This document shows, piece after piece, positions 1 to 7,670 of a DNA stretch of 29,679 nucleotides. This DNA is from DASUZD01 sp036377055 (GTDB taxonomy: Bacteria; Actinomycetota; Thermoleophilia; Gaiellales; Gaiellaceae), in the NCBI GenBank assembly GCA_036377055.1, contig DASUZD010000285.1:1-29679 (forward strand). Reading direction: 5' to 3'. The notes under the pieces are model-generated. The model was not told where the DNA came from and did not search any database. It worked only from the letters and a program-made list of their open reading frames with translations. The first letter of the stretch is position 1. Each line of letters begins with the position of its first letter. The translations under genes and the position numbers were made by a program.

Positions 1-666
1 GAGCGCGTCGTCGGCATGCACTTCTTCAATCCCGTCGCGCTGATGCCCCTGCTCGAGATCGTGAAGGCCGAGCAGACGGGGCCCGAGGCGCTCGCGGCGG
101 CTTGGGAGACCGGGAAGAAGCTGCGCAAGCGGATGGTGGTCGTCGCCGACGCGCCGGGATTCGTCGTCAACCGCGTCCTGACCCGGATGACGCGCGTGAT
201 CATGGATGCGCTCGAGCACGGCAACACCGTCGAGGAGGTCGACGAGGCGGTCCTCTCGCTCGGCATGCCGATGGCGCCGTCGATCCTGCTCGCGATGGTC
301 GGGCCACGGGTCGCGAACCACGTGCTCGAGACGATGCACGTCGCCTTCCCGGAACGGTTCCCGCTCTCTCCGACGCTGCGGAACTACGCCGAAGGCAACG
401 ACCAGATCGCCGTGGTCGAGCACGCGCCGCGGAGCCGCGAGCAGATCGTCGCGGACGTGCTCGAGGCCGTCGCCGACGAAATCCACCACCTGCTCGACGA
501 GGGCGTCGTCGCGGAGGCCGCGGACGTCGACACTGCGCTCCTCCTCGGCGCCGGCTGGCCCTTCTTCCTCGGCGGGATCACGAAGCACCTCGACCAGACC
601 GGCGTGTCGGAGCGGCTGTTCGGCCGGCCGTTGGCCGAGGCCGGGTCAGCCGCGGGAGTACGCTAG
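1..666 (+). CDS. 3-hydroxyacyl-CoA dehydrogenase, C-terminal part (FadB/FadJ type), 5' truncated
   Basis: The reading frame is open from base 1, so the gene starts before the window. The visible part opens with G-M-H-F-F-N-P-V, the junction between the NAD-binding domain and the helical C-terminal domain of 3-hydroxyacyl-CoA dehydrogenases. This is followed by D-A-P-G-F-V-V-N-R, the conserved start of the 3HCDH C-terminal domain. A second, degenerate C-terminal half ends in L-L-G-A-G-W-P-F-F-L-G-G, which matches the tandem C-terminal domains of FadB/FadJ multifunctional proteins. The family oxidises L-3-hydroxyacyl-CoA to 3-ketoacyl-CoA with NAD+ in beta-oxidation. Whether an enoyl-CoA hydratase domain is fused at the N-terminus cannot be seen. 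The next gene starts 6 nt downstream, so the two are probably cotranscribed. Confidence 0.9.
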   Translation, partial: ERVVGMHFFNPVALMPLLEIVKAEQTGPEALAAAWETGKKLRKRMVVVADAPGFVVNRVLTRMTRVIMDALEHGNTVEEVDEAVLSLGMPMAPSILLAMVGPRVANHVLETMHVAFPERFPLSPTLRNYAEGNDQIAVVEHAPRSREQIVADVLEAVADEIHHLLDEGVVAEAADVDTALLLGAGWPFFLGGITKHLDQTGVSERLFGRPLAEAGSAAGVR

Positions 667-672
667 CCCGCG

Positions 673-1278
673 ATGGCGAGCGACGACTGGCGAATCCGGA
701 TCGAGCTGCACGTGCCGGAGCACGCGCAGGGGCTCCTCGGGCGGTTGGGGTTCGAGCTCGACGCGGAGGCGAACGAGCTGGCGCGGGCGCTCGAGGGTCG
801 TCACCTCGTCGTCTCGCACGACGGCAACGAGGTCTTCGTCTACGCGTCGACCGGCTTCGAGGCCGATCACGCGCGCCGGATCGTGGAGACCGAGCTGGCG
901 GCGGAAGGACTCGGCGCGGCCGTCGGGCCGGTCGAGCACTGGCTGCACGACGAGGAGCGGTGGGACGACGAGCCGCCCGGCCCGACGCCGGAGGAGGAGA
1001 TCCTCGCCGAGGGGCGCGCGCCGTGGGAGGTGCGCGTCGAGTGCGCGTCGCGCGAGGAGGCCGAGGAGCTCGCGACGCGCCTCGAGGCGGAGGGGTACGG
1101 CGTGGCCCGCCGGTTCCGCTTCGTGATCGCGGGGACGGCGACGCGCCAGGAAGCCGAGGAGCTCGCCACGCGCCTTCATGGCGAGGTGGAGGCGAGCTCG
1201 CAGCTCGTGTGGGAGTCGGTGCCGCAGAACCCGTTCATCATCTTCGGCGGCATGGGCGGCACCGGCACTCCGCTCTGA
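673..1278 (+). CDS. Conserved hypothetical protein, 201 aa, with an internal repeat
   Basis: I do not recognise this family. It is a soluble, acidic protein with no signal peptide or membrane segment. Two stretches near residues 127-137 and 158-168 share E-A-E-E-L-A-T-R-L, each preceded by a beta-like segment. This suggests two small alpha/beta (ferredoxin-like) repeats in the C-terminal half. The N-terminal ~80 residues also alternate strand- and helix-like segments. The C-terminus is Gly-rich. The ATG at 673 lies 6 nt after the stop of the upstream dehydrogenase. A TACGCT hexamer overlapping that stop, 8 nt before the ATG, could be a weak -10 element. The codon bias fits its neighbours and supports a real gene, but the function is unknown. 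Confidence 0.75.
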   Translation: MASDDWRIRIELHVPEHAQGLLGRLGFELDAEANELARALEGRHLVVSHDGNEVFVYASTGFEADHARRIVETELAAEGLGAAVGPVEHWLHDEERWDDEPPGPTPEEEILAEGRAPWEVRVECASREEAEELATRLEAEGYGVARRFRFVIAGTATRQEAEELATRLHGEVEASSQLVWESVPQNPFIIFGGMGGTGTPL

Positions 1279-1303
1279 CGCTGTGACGCCCTCACGCGCC
1301 GGC

Positions 1304-1321
1304 CCCGAGCGCGCCCTCGGG
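1304..1321 (+). terminator. Short GC hairpin after the dehydrogenase/hypothetical pair
   Basis: CCCGAG (1304-1309) and CTCGGG (1316-1321) form a perfect 6-bp stem with a 6-nt loop, 26 nt after the stop at 1278. There is no good U-tract; TTTT comes later at about 1334. This may be a weak or Rho-assisted terminator. The rest of 1322-1500 shows only minor inverted repeats, such as GGACC-CC-GGTCC near 1475-1486, and no convincing gene. Confidence 0.3.
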
Positions 1322-1501
1322 ATCGTTCGTCGCCTTTTCGGCACGAAGGACATCTGGCGCGTTGGGCTGGCCGGGCGTTACGCTCGCGCGTGAGCAGGGG
1401 GAGGGTCGGGACCCGAAGTTACTCGCGCGCGTGTTCAAAGAAGAGGTCGGTGCTGAACGACATCGACCGTACAGGGACCCCGGTCCGACGCCGATAAGGG
1501 C

Positions 1502-1507
1502 TATACT
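1502..1507 (+). promoter_or_regulatory. Candidate -10 box (TATACT) upstream of the helicase
   Basis: TATACT sits in an otherwise GC-rich gap, 86 nt before the ATG at 1588. No convincing -35 is visible 16-18 nt upstream. A 7-bp inverted repeat (ACGCTCG 1517-1523 / CGAGCGT 1538-1544) lies where the transcript would begin and could be a 5' leader hairpin. Confidence 0.35.
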
Positions 1508-1561
1508 CGCCTAGCGACGCTCGCCCTGGGGAATCGACGAGCGTTCCACCTCATTGACTCT

Positions 1562-1584
1562 TGCAGCACGGACGGTGTGCTGCA
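1562..1584 (+). repeat. Perfect 8-bp inverted repeat just before the helicase ATG
   Basis: TGCAGCAC (1562-1569) and GTGCTGCA (1577-1584) are perfect complements around a 7-nt loop. The right arm ends 3 nt before the ATG at 1588. There is no Shine-Dalgarno sequence between it and the ATG. In RNA the hairpin would cover the initiation region; in DNA it could be an operator. If translation began at the alternative TTG (1561), the repeat would instead lie within the coding sequence. Confidence 0.5.
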
Positions 1585-1587
1585 CGG

Positions 1588-4155
1588 ATGCAGAAAGCGA
1601 CAGAGCAGCCGACGACAGCGCCGGAGGCGGCGAACGGCCTAGTTGCCGCCGCCCTTCGCGCCGAAGCCTGGGCCGGAGAGGCGTTTCTCCACCCGGACGA
1701 AGAGCCCGCGGAGGCTCTCGGTCCCGGCACCGCGCGCAGGCGCGCCCTCGACGACGCCCTCGCCGAGATCGAGGCGGGGCGACGCGTGCCGTCCTCGACC
1801 TGGAAGGTGCGCTATGGGCTGATGCTTGGCCTCGAGCGGGTACTGTCGGAGCACCCGCCGCGGCTCGCGTCCGGGACTGAGCTTCGGCGCCACCAGATCG
1901 ACGCGCTCGCCGGCATGCTGACCGAGCTGATCGCGGCCGTCCAGTCGGACGAGTGGACGAACGGGAACGGCAACGGGGCGCTGCTCGAGGAGGTCGTCGA
2001 CGCCGACGAGGACGACGAGGAGCCGGACGAGACCTCCGAGGAGGACGTCCTCGACGAGCTGCCGCCAACCGACGAGCCCGATCCCGGCGCCATTCGCCGC
2101 TACCGCTTCCGCCACCCGACCGCCTCCGGCAAGACAATCGCCGCGGCCGGGTTCGTCGAGGCCGCACGGACGCTCGGCGTGCTCATCCTCACGCATCGGC
2201 GCTTGCTCGTTTCCCAGTTCAGGCGCGACCTCACCGACGAGGGTTACGGCGACCGGTTCTCCGATCCGATCGAGAAGGGCCGGGAGCCGCTCCGAGGCAA
2301 CCCGCTTACGATCCAGACGTACGCCTGGTTCGCGCGCCACGTCGGCAGCCTGAGCCGCGAGGCCTACCAGCTCGTGATCTGCGACGAGGCGCACACGGCG
2401 CTCGGCGAGAAGACGAGCGCGGCGATCCGCAGCTTCCCCGAGCCGCTCTACATCGGGATGACCGCCACCGAGCAGCTGATCGCCAAGCAGGTCTCCGACG
2501 TCTTCCCCGCCTCGGTCGACGACCTTCCGCTCCAGGACGCCGCCCGTCGTGGGCTGATCGCACCGCTTCGCTGCCTGCGCGTACCGCCGGTCGCGGCGAT
2601 CAACTCGGTGCCGATCGTCGGCGGCGACTTCGACCAGGAGATCCTCGCCAAGACCCTCGACCACCAGGCTCTGAACCAGGCGGCGGCGAGCCTCTACCGC
2701 GACCGCTTCGACAACACGCCGGGAATCGTGTACGCCGCGGGCGTCGACCACGCCTACAACCTCGCGCAGGAGTTCCGGGCCGCCGGTCTCAAGGCGGAGG
2801 CCGTCAGCGGGCGCACCCCGCCCGTCCGACTCGCGGAGACGCTCGCCGGCTACGAGCGCGGCGAGATCAACGTCCTGATCAACGCGATGCTGCTCGCCGA
2901 GGGGTGGAACTCGCCGCGCGCGACCGTCTGCATGCACCTCGCTCCGACGGCCAGCCGGCGCGTCTACCAGCAGCGCATCGGCCGGATCATGCGGACGCAC
3001 CCGCGGAAGGAAGCCGGCGTCGTCGTCGACTTCGTCACGAAGGCGGCGACCCACAACGAGCGCGTCGTCTCGCTCCACTCGCTGCTCGACGCCGACTTCT
3101 ACCGCGAGGGCGCCCGGGTCACCCCTGCGCCGCGCCGCAGGGTGCAGCGCCGCGCGCGCCGCCGCCTCACACCGGCGCCCTGGCTCGTGCCGGTCACGCC
3201 GGACGTCCAGCGGCGCCTGTCGGTGATCGCGCGCGAGTGGCAGCGGATCGACCCGAAGTTCCTCGACGAGGACGAGCAGCGCTTCTGGGCGACGATCGCC
3301 GGCCGGCAGATCCGCTTCGACGAGCGCGCCGAGTTCGCGCGGAAGCTCACCGACCGCGGCGCGTCGAAGGCCTGCCTCGAGCAGTTCCTCACGACCTGCG
3401 CCGCCGAGAACCCGAACCGCAGGCTCCGGATGACGGCGCTCTCGGACCGCGTCTCGATGACCGTCGAGCGCGCCGACTTCGACGACCTCGTCACGCTCGT
3501 CACGCAGGCGCCCACGTGGGAGAAGGACCGGCTCCAGGGCGTCCGGATCCTCCTGAGAGCACTCGCCGAGGGCAAGGCCGACGCGCCGGACCAGATCCTC
3601 GCCCGCTGGACATGGCGGCTGGCGCGGGCGACGCGGAAGGTGCAGGACCGGCGCGCGAGCGCCGAGTACCCAGAGGCGAAGCGGCTCCTGGGCGCGCTCG
3701 CGAACTCGCGTGGGCACCGGCACGAGGAGAACGCGGCGAAGCTCGTCAACACGGCGCTCGAGCTGCCGGTCGAGGTCGGCGTCGCCCTTCTGGCCTCGGC
3801 CGAGGGCTACACGCCGCGCGCGAACCAGCTCCTCGAGGCGGCACGGGAGCGAATCGCGACGCTGCCGGAGATCGCCCAGGCGCTCGCGGAGAACCTGCCC
3901 GCGCCGAAGGCGCAGCCGTCGCGGTCGCGCCGCCGGCGCCGCAGGAAGCGCAAGGGCGGCGGCCAGAACGGCGCCCAGACGCAGCAGCAACCGCAACAGA
4001 ACGGGAGCGACCCTGCGGCGGGGGCGACGGAGGGAAGCGAGCCGGCGCCCAAGCCGCGACGCCGGCGACGCCGGCCGCGTTCCGGCGCCGCCGCGGACAC
4101 ACCCGCCGAGGCGCCCGAGGCCGCGTCGGAAGCCGCTCCCGAGGCCGCAGCGTAA
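1588..4155 (+). CDS. SF2 (DEAD/DEAH-type) helicase with acidic insert and basic low-complexity tail
   Basis: An 855-aa protein from ATG 1588; a TTG at 1561 would add 9 residues. Helicase motifs are in order: R-R-H-Q-I-D-A-L near residue 101, Walker A P-T-A-S-G-K-T (177-183), the I-C-D-E-A-H box (DEAH 266-269), G-M-T-A-T near 295, and motif VI Y-Q-Q-R-I-G-R-I-M-R. This resembles the Rad25/type III restriction-like branch of SF2. An unusual Asp/Glu-rich stretch (about 132-166) is inserted between the upstream recognition region and Walker A. The ~300 residues after the motor have no recognised fold. The last ~90 residues contain two Arg/Lys clusters around a Gln/Asn/Gly linker and end in an Ala/Glu/Pro repeat, like the nucleic-acid-binding tails of RNase E or RNA helicases. 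No nuclease motif is seen. The substrate, DNA or RNA, is unknown. Confidence 0.85.
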   Translation: MQKATEQPTTAPEAANGLVAAALRAEAWAGEAFLHPDEEPAEALGPGTARRRALDDALAEIEAGRRVPSSTWKVRYGLMLGLERVLSEHPPRLASGTELRRHQIDALAGMLTELIAAVQSDEWTNGNGNGALLEEVVDADEDDEEPDETSEEDVLDELPPTDEPDPGAIRRYRFRHPTASGKTIAAAGFVEAARTLGVLILTHRRLLVSQFRRDLTDEGYGDRFSDPIEKGREPLRGNPLTIQTYAWFARHVGSLSREAYQLVICDEAHTALGEKTSAAIRSFPEPLYIGMTATEQLIAKQVSDVFPASVDDLPLQDAARRGLIAPLRCLRVPPVAAINSVPIVGGDFDQEILAKTLDHQALNQAAASLYRDRFDNTPGIVYAAGVDHAYNLAQEFRAAGLKAEAVSGRTPPVRLAETLAGYERGEINVLINAMLLAEGWNSPRATVCMHLAPTASRRVYQQRIGRIMRTHPRKEAGVVVDFVTKAATHNERVVSLHSLLDADFYREGARVTPAPRRRVQRRARRRLTPAPWLVPVTPDVQRRLSVIAREWQRIDPKFLDEDEQRFWATIAGRQIRFDERAEFARKLTDRGASKACLEQFLTTCAAENPNRRLRMTALSDRVSMTVERADFDDLVTLVTQAPTWEKDRLQGVRILLRALAEGKADAPDQILARWTWRLARATRKVQDRRASAEYPEAKRLLGALANSRGHRHEENAAKLVNTALELPVEVGVALLASAEGYTPRANQLLEAARERIATLPEIAQALAENLPAPKAQPSRSRRRRRRKRKGGGQNGAQTQQQPQQNGSDPAAGATEGSEPAPKPRRRRRRPRSGAAADTPAEAPEAASEAAPEAAA

Positions 4156-4193
4156 GCATTTCGCAAGACTTCGCGAGCTACCGTTAGCGGCTG

Positions 4194-5828
4194 ATGATCG
4201 TCCTGCTCGGGATCGCGTTCCTCGCGGGGATCGTCACCGCGTTCACTCCCTGCATCCTCCCCGTCCTCCCTATCATGCTCGCGGGCGGCGCGAGCGGCGG
4301 CCGCCGGAAGCCGTACGCGATCATCGCCGGACTCGTCGCGAGCTTCACGGTCTTCACGCTCTTCGCGACGTGGCTCCTCGACCTGCTGCACCTGCCGGCG
4401 GACACGCTGAGGAACGTCGCGATCGGCCTTCTCTTCCTCGTCGCGCTCACGCTTCTCGTGCCTCAGCTCGCCGCGCTGGCCGAGCGGCCCTTCCTCTTCC
4501 TGACGCGGCGCCGCGCCGGCGACCTCGGGGGCGGCTTCGTCCTCGGCGTCAGCCTCGGCCTCGTCTTCGTCCCGTGCGCAGGACCGATCCTCGGGGCGGT
4601 CGCGTCGGTCGCGGGGACACATCGGGTCGGCGCGGAAGCCGTCGCGGTCACGCTCGCCTACGCACTCGGCGCGGCGATCCCACTCGTGCTTCTCGCGCAC
4701 GGCGGCCGGCAGACGGCGATTCGCTTCCGGGCGCACGGGAACACGGTCCGCCTCGCGGTGGGAGTCGTGATGGCGGCCGGCGCCGTCGCAATCCTGACCA
4801 ACAGGGACGAGACGGTCCAGAAGAAGTTCGGCGGCTACGCCACCTCCTTCGAAAAATGGCTCGTCGGGTCGTCGGGGGCCGACCGCGAGCTCACAAGGCT
4901 CCAAGGCAGCGAGGGCCGTCTCGCCGCGGCGAGGATCGCGAACTACGGCCCCGCGCCGGAGTTCCGGGGAATCTCCACCTGGCTGAACACCCCTGCCGGC
5001 CGGCCGCTCTCGCTCGCGTCGCTCCGCGGGAAGGTCGTGCTGGTCGACTTCTGGACGTACTCGTGCATCAACTGCCTGCGCACGCTGCCGCATCTCGAGG
5101 CGTGGGACCGCGCGTACCGGAAGGACGGCCTCGTGATCGTCGGCGTACACACGCCCGAGTTCGCGTTCGAGCACGTTGTCTCGAACGTGCGCGGTGCAGC
5201 GCAGCGGCTCGGCGTTCGCTACCCGATCGCGATCGACAACCGGTACGGAACGTGGGAGGCGTACGGCAATCAGTACTGGCCCGCGGAGTACCTGATCGAT
5301 CGCACCGGCCACGTCCGGCACGCCCACTTCGGCGAGGGCGAGTACTCCCGGACGGAGCAGCTGATCCGCCAGCTCCTGGCGCCCCGGACCGCCGAGCTCG
5401 CAGCGGCGACGCGCGAGCGCGACACGACGCCGACCGACATCACGACGCCCGAGTCGTACCTCGGCTACCGGCGGCTCGACCGCTACGTCGGCTCGCCGCT
5501 CGTTCGCGATCGCGAGGCGTCGTACCGGTTCCCCAAGCACATCGGGGCGAACGAGCTCGCCTACGCCGGCCGGTGGCGCGTCGAGGGCGAGCGCATCGTC
5601 GCCGGCCGCGGCGCGCGGCTCCGTCTCCGCTACCAGGCGCGCAACGTCTACCTCGTGCTTGCCGGGAATGGCCATGTCCAGACGAGTCTCGACGGCCGGC
5701 CCGCGCGTACCGTCGTCGTGAACGGCGACCGGCTCTACACGCTCGTGTCAGACCCGGAGGAGCACGAGAAGCTCCTCGAGCTCCGCTTCAGCCCCGGGCT
5801 CGCGGCCTACGCGTTCACCTTCGGGTAG
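4194..5828 (+). CDS. dipZ: DipZ-type membrane thiol:disulfide interchange protein (CcdA + thioredoxin-like + C-terminal domain)
   Basis: This 544-aa protein has the three-part layout of mycobacterial DipZ. Residues 1-200 are a CcdA/DsbD-like six-helix membrane domain whose electron-carrying cysteines are C20 (T-P-C-I-L-P) and C128 (V-P-C-A-G-P). Residues ~255-390 are a thioredoxin/TlpA-like domain with active site C-I-N-C at 291-294, in W-T-Y-S-C-I-N-C. Residues ~395-544 are the beta-rich domain typical of DipZ C-termini, beginning T-P-E-S-Y-L-G-Y. The family passes reducing equivalents from cytoplasmic thioredoxin across the membrane to extracytoplasmic thiols. A TACCGT hexamer ends 10 nt before the ATG and there is no Shine-Dalgarno, so the transcript may be nearly leaderless. 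Its stop codon directly abuts the stop of the convergent PAC2 gene. Confidence 0.92.
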   Translation: MIVLLGIAFLAGIVTAFTPCILPVLPIMLAGGASGGRRKPYAIIAGLVASFTVFTLFATWLLDLLHLPADTLRNVAIGLLFLVALTLLVPQLAALAERPFLFLTRRRAGDLGGGFVLGVSLGLVFVPCAGPILGAVASVAGTHRVGAEAVAVTLAYALGAAIPLVLLAHGGRQTAIRFRAHGNTVRLAVGVVMAAGAVAILTNRDETVQKKFGGYATSFEKWLVGSSGADRELTRLQGSEGRLAAARIANYGPAPEFRGISTWLNTPAGRPLSLASLRGKVVLVDFWTYSCINCLRTLPHLEAWDRAYRKDGLVIVGVHTPEFAFEHVVSNVRGAAQRLGVRYPIAIDNRYGTWEAYGNQYWPAEYLIDRTGHVRHAHFGEGEYSRTEQLIRQLLAPRTAELAAATRERDTTPTDITTPESYLGYRRLDRYVGSPLVRDREASYRFPKHIGANELAYAGRWRVEGERIVAGRGARLRLRYQARNVYLVLAGNGHVQTSLDGRPARTVVVNGDRLYTLVSDPEEHEKLLELRFSPGLAAYAFTFG

Positions 5829-6728
5829 CTACTGCGCCGAAGGGCCGGGGTCGGCGGGCGGCCCGCCGTCCTCCTCGTCGCGCTCGCGCAAGAAGCGCGT
5901 CAGCTCCGCGGCGAGCGTCTCGCCGGAAGGGATATCGATCTCGTTCCCGAGCTCGTCGCTTCGCTGCTCCAACTGCTCCACGTAGGCCGCCGTCTCGGCG
6001 TCGCTGGAGACGGCCTCGGTCACCTGCTCGGTGTAGGTGTCGACGGCCGTCTCGAGCTCCGTCGTGTCGACCGTGGTGCCGAGCAGGCTCGCGAGCCGCT
6101 CGCAGAGCGCGAGGGCCGCCCGCGGGCTCGGCGCCAGCGAGACGTAGTGCGGCACGGCGGCCCACAGGCTGACGGAGTCGAGCCCCGCGCGCCGACAAGC
6201 GTCGTGGAGCACGCCGACGATTCCCGTCGGGCCCTCGTAGCGCGAGTTCGCGAGGCCGTACTCGTCGATCAGGCGCTGGTCGGTCGCGCTCCCGGTCACC
6301 GGCGCCGGCCGCGTGTGCGGGACGTCGGCCAGCAGCGAGCCGAGCGTGACGGCGAGCTCGACGCCCAGGTCGCGGGCCAGCCCGACGATCACGTCGCAAA
6401 ACGTCCGCCAGTGCATGTTCGGCTCGATTCCGAGCAGGAGCACGACGTCCCGCTCCTGGCCCGGGACCGCCGCGTGGTAGAAGACCGTCTCCGGCCAGTC
6501 GATCTTCCGCGTCATCCCCTCGACGAGCGAAACGTGCGGCCGGCTGACCTGAAAGTCGAAGAACTCCTCGGGGTCGATGTCCGCGAACCGGTCCGCCTGC
6601 CACGCCTTCGCGAGGTAGCCGGCTGCGAGCGACGCACCCTGGCCGCCGTCGTTCCATCCGCGAAACGCCGCCACCAGCACCGGCCGCTTCAGCTCCGGCC
6701 GCTCGGTCATCCGGATGGCGTCGGTCAT
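5829..6728 (-). CDS. PAC2 family protein (proteasome assembly chaperone-like)
   Basis: A 299-aa cytoplasmic protein of the PAC2 family (archaeal/eukaryotic proteasome assembly chaperone 2 superfamily; actinobacterial members have unknown function). The family signature is clear: P-V-L-V-A-A-F-R-G-W-N-D-G-G-Q-G-A near the N-terminus, then L-L-G-I-E-P-N-M-H-W, G-S-L-L-A-D-V-P-H-T-R-P, and the G-P-T-G-I-V-G-V-L-H core motif. The last ~60 residues look like an acidic coiled coil. The ATG at 6728 lies 9 nt after the ctaA stop. A TAGACT hexamer ends 6 nt before this ATG, with no Shine-Dalgarno, so a leaderless promoter is likely. No proteasome genes are in the window. Confidence 0.88.
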   Translation of the reverse strand: MTDAIRMTERPELKRPVLVAAFRGWNDGGQGASLAAGYLAKAWQADRFADIDPEEFFDFQVSRPHVSLVEGMTRKIDWPETVFYHAAVPGQERDVVLLLGIEPNMHWRTFCDVIVGLARDLGVELAVTLGSLLADVPHTRPAPVTGSATDQRLIDEYGLANSRYEGPTGIVGVLHDACRRAGLDSVSLWAAVPHYVSLAPSPRAALALCERLASLLGTTVDTTELETAVDTYTEQVTEAVSSDAETAAYVEQLEQRSDELGNEIDIPSGETLAAELTRFLRERDEEDGGPPADPGPSAQ

Positions 6729-6734
6729 GCCGCG

Positions 6735-6740
6735 AGTCTA
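6735..6740 (-). promoter_or_regulatory. Candidate leaderless -10 (TAGACT) for the PAC2 gene
   Basis: On the minus strand TAGACT is followed by exactly 6 nt (CGCGGC) and then the PAC2 ATG. The TAG of the hexamer is also the stop codon of ctaA. No ribosome binding site fits in the remaining space. No clear -35 is seen. Confidence 0.45.
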
Positions 6741-7670
6741 CGCGCGGCTCGGGGCGAGCGACGCAAGCGGGCGGCGGATCAGCGTCACGAGCGTCACCGT
6801 CCATGCCCAGACGGCCGCTGCGAGCGTGACGTGGACCAGCACGAGCCACCACGGAAGATGCGTCCGGTACTGGAGCTCGCCGAGGCCCATCTGGACGAGG
6901 ACGAGCGCGACGAGCCCCGCCGCGAGCCGGAAAAGGCGCGGCGCGCGGTCGCGCTGCGCGGCGAGGTAGCCGAGGCCGAAGACGAGGGAGAGGCCAAAGA
7001 CGGCGACCGCGCCCGCGTGGACTACGAGCATCACGTCGAGCCTGCCGAACCGGACGACGCGCTCGCCGCCGGAGTGCGGCCCGGCGGCGGTCGCGAACGT
7101 TCCCGAGACGACGAGCGCGAACGCCGCCGCGGCGAGCACCGGCGAGAACCGTCTCAGCTCCTCGCTCACGAGCGGCCGAACGTGGCCAACCTCGAGCGCG
7201 ATCGCCTCGAGGGCGACGACCACGGCGGCGCCGAGAATCGCGATCGAGAGGAGCAGGTGCGGGATCACCGCGAGCGGGTGCAGGTGGACGTAGACGGCAA
7301 GCGCGCCGAGCGGAGCCTGGAGCACGGCGCCAAGGAAGACCGCGAGCGCCGATCGCGGGACCCACCGAGGAAGCGCCCGTACACGCATCGAGGCGAGCCA
7401 CAGGACCAGCGCGATCGCGATCGTCACGCCGCCGACGAGGCGGTTCGAGAACTCGACGTACGAGTGATAGTTCTTCTCCGGGAACGGATGCCCCGGCTGG
7501 CAGCCGGGCCAGTGCTCACAGCCGAGGCCGGAGCGGGTCAAGCGGACCGTCGCGCCCGTCGCGACGATCACGAAGAGCGCGCCGACAGCCGCGAAGGACA
7601 GCCTCCGGAAGAGCCGCGGCGAGACCTCGAGCGCGCGAGCGCGCGCGACCGCCGCGGAGGCGGCGATCAC
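6738..7670 (-). CDS. ctaA: Heme A synthase (COX15/CtaA family)
   Basis: A 310-aa polytopic membrane protein with about eight hydrophobic helices. CtaA oxidises the C8 methyl of heme O to a formyl group, giving heme A for aa3-type cytochrome oxidases. The conserved extracytoplasmic cysteine pair is present (C51 and C57 in G-C-E-H-W-P-G-C), followed by Y-V-E-F-S-N-R-L-V-G. Heme-ligand-type histidines appear as H131/H138 (H-P-L-A-V-I-P-H), H218 and H280. In the E-F-S-N-R motif, N76 stands where Bacillus-type proteins have His; as I recall, actinobacterial members also often have Asn here. The GTG start overlaps the selD stop (GTGA), which implies translational coupling to SelD. No ctaB or oxidase subunit gene is nearby. 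Confidence 0.92.
   Translation of the reverse strand: MIAASAAVARARALEVSPRLFRRLSFAAVGALFVIVATGATVRLTRSGLGCEHWPGCQPGHPFPEKNYHSYVEFSNRLVGGVTIAIALVLWLASMRVRALPRWVPRSALAVFLGAVLQAPLGALAVYVHLHPLAVIPHLLLSIAILGAAVVVALEAIALEVGHVRPLVSEELRRFSPVLAAAAFALVVSGTFATAAGPHSGGERVVRFGRLDVMLVVHAGAVAVFGLSLVFGLGYLAAQRDRAPRLFRLAAGLVALVLVQMGLGELQYRTHLPWWLVLVHVTLAAAVWAWTVTLVTLIRRPLASLAPSRA

Noticed and set aside
1279..1560. Possible tRNA or small RNA gene in the gap before the helicase
   Set aside because: No cloverleaf or T-loop (GGTTCGA-like) sequence is present; only short inverted repeats and a lone -10.
1639..3996. Very long antisense open frame (785 codons) opposite the helicase
   Set aside because: It mirrors a clearly real gene in a GC-rich genome where stop codons are rare on the opposite strand. 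Its translation is Arg/Ala/Gly-rich with no recognisable motifs.
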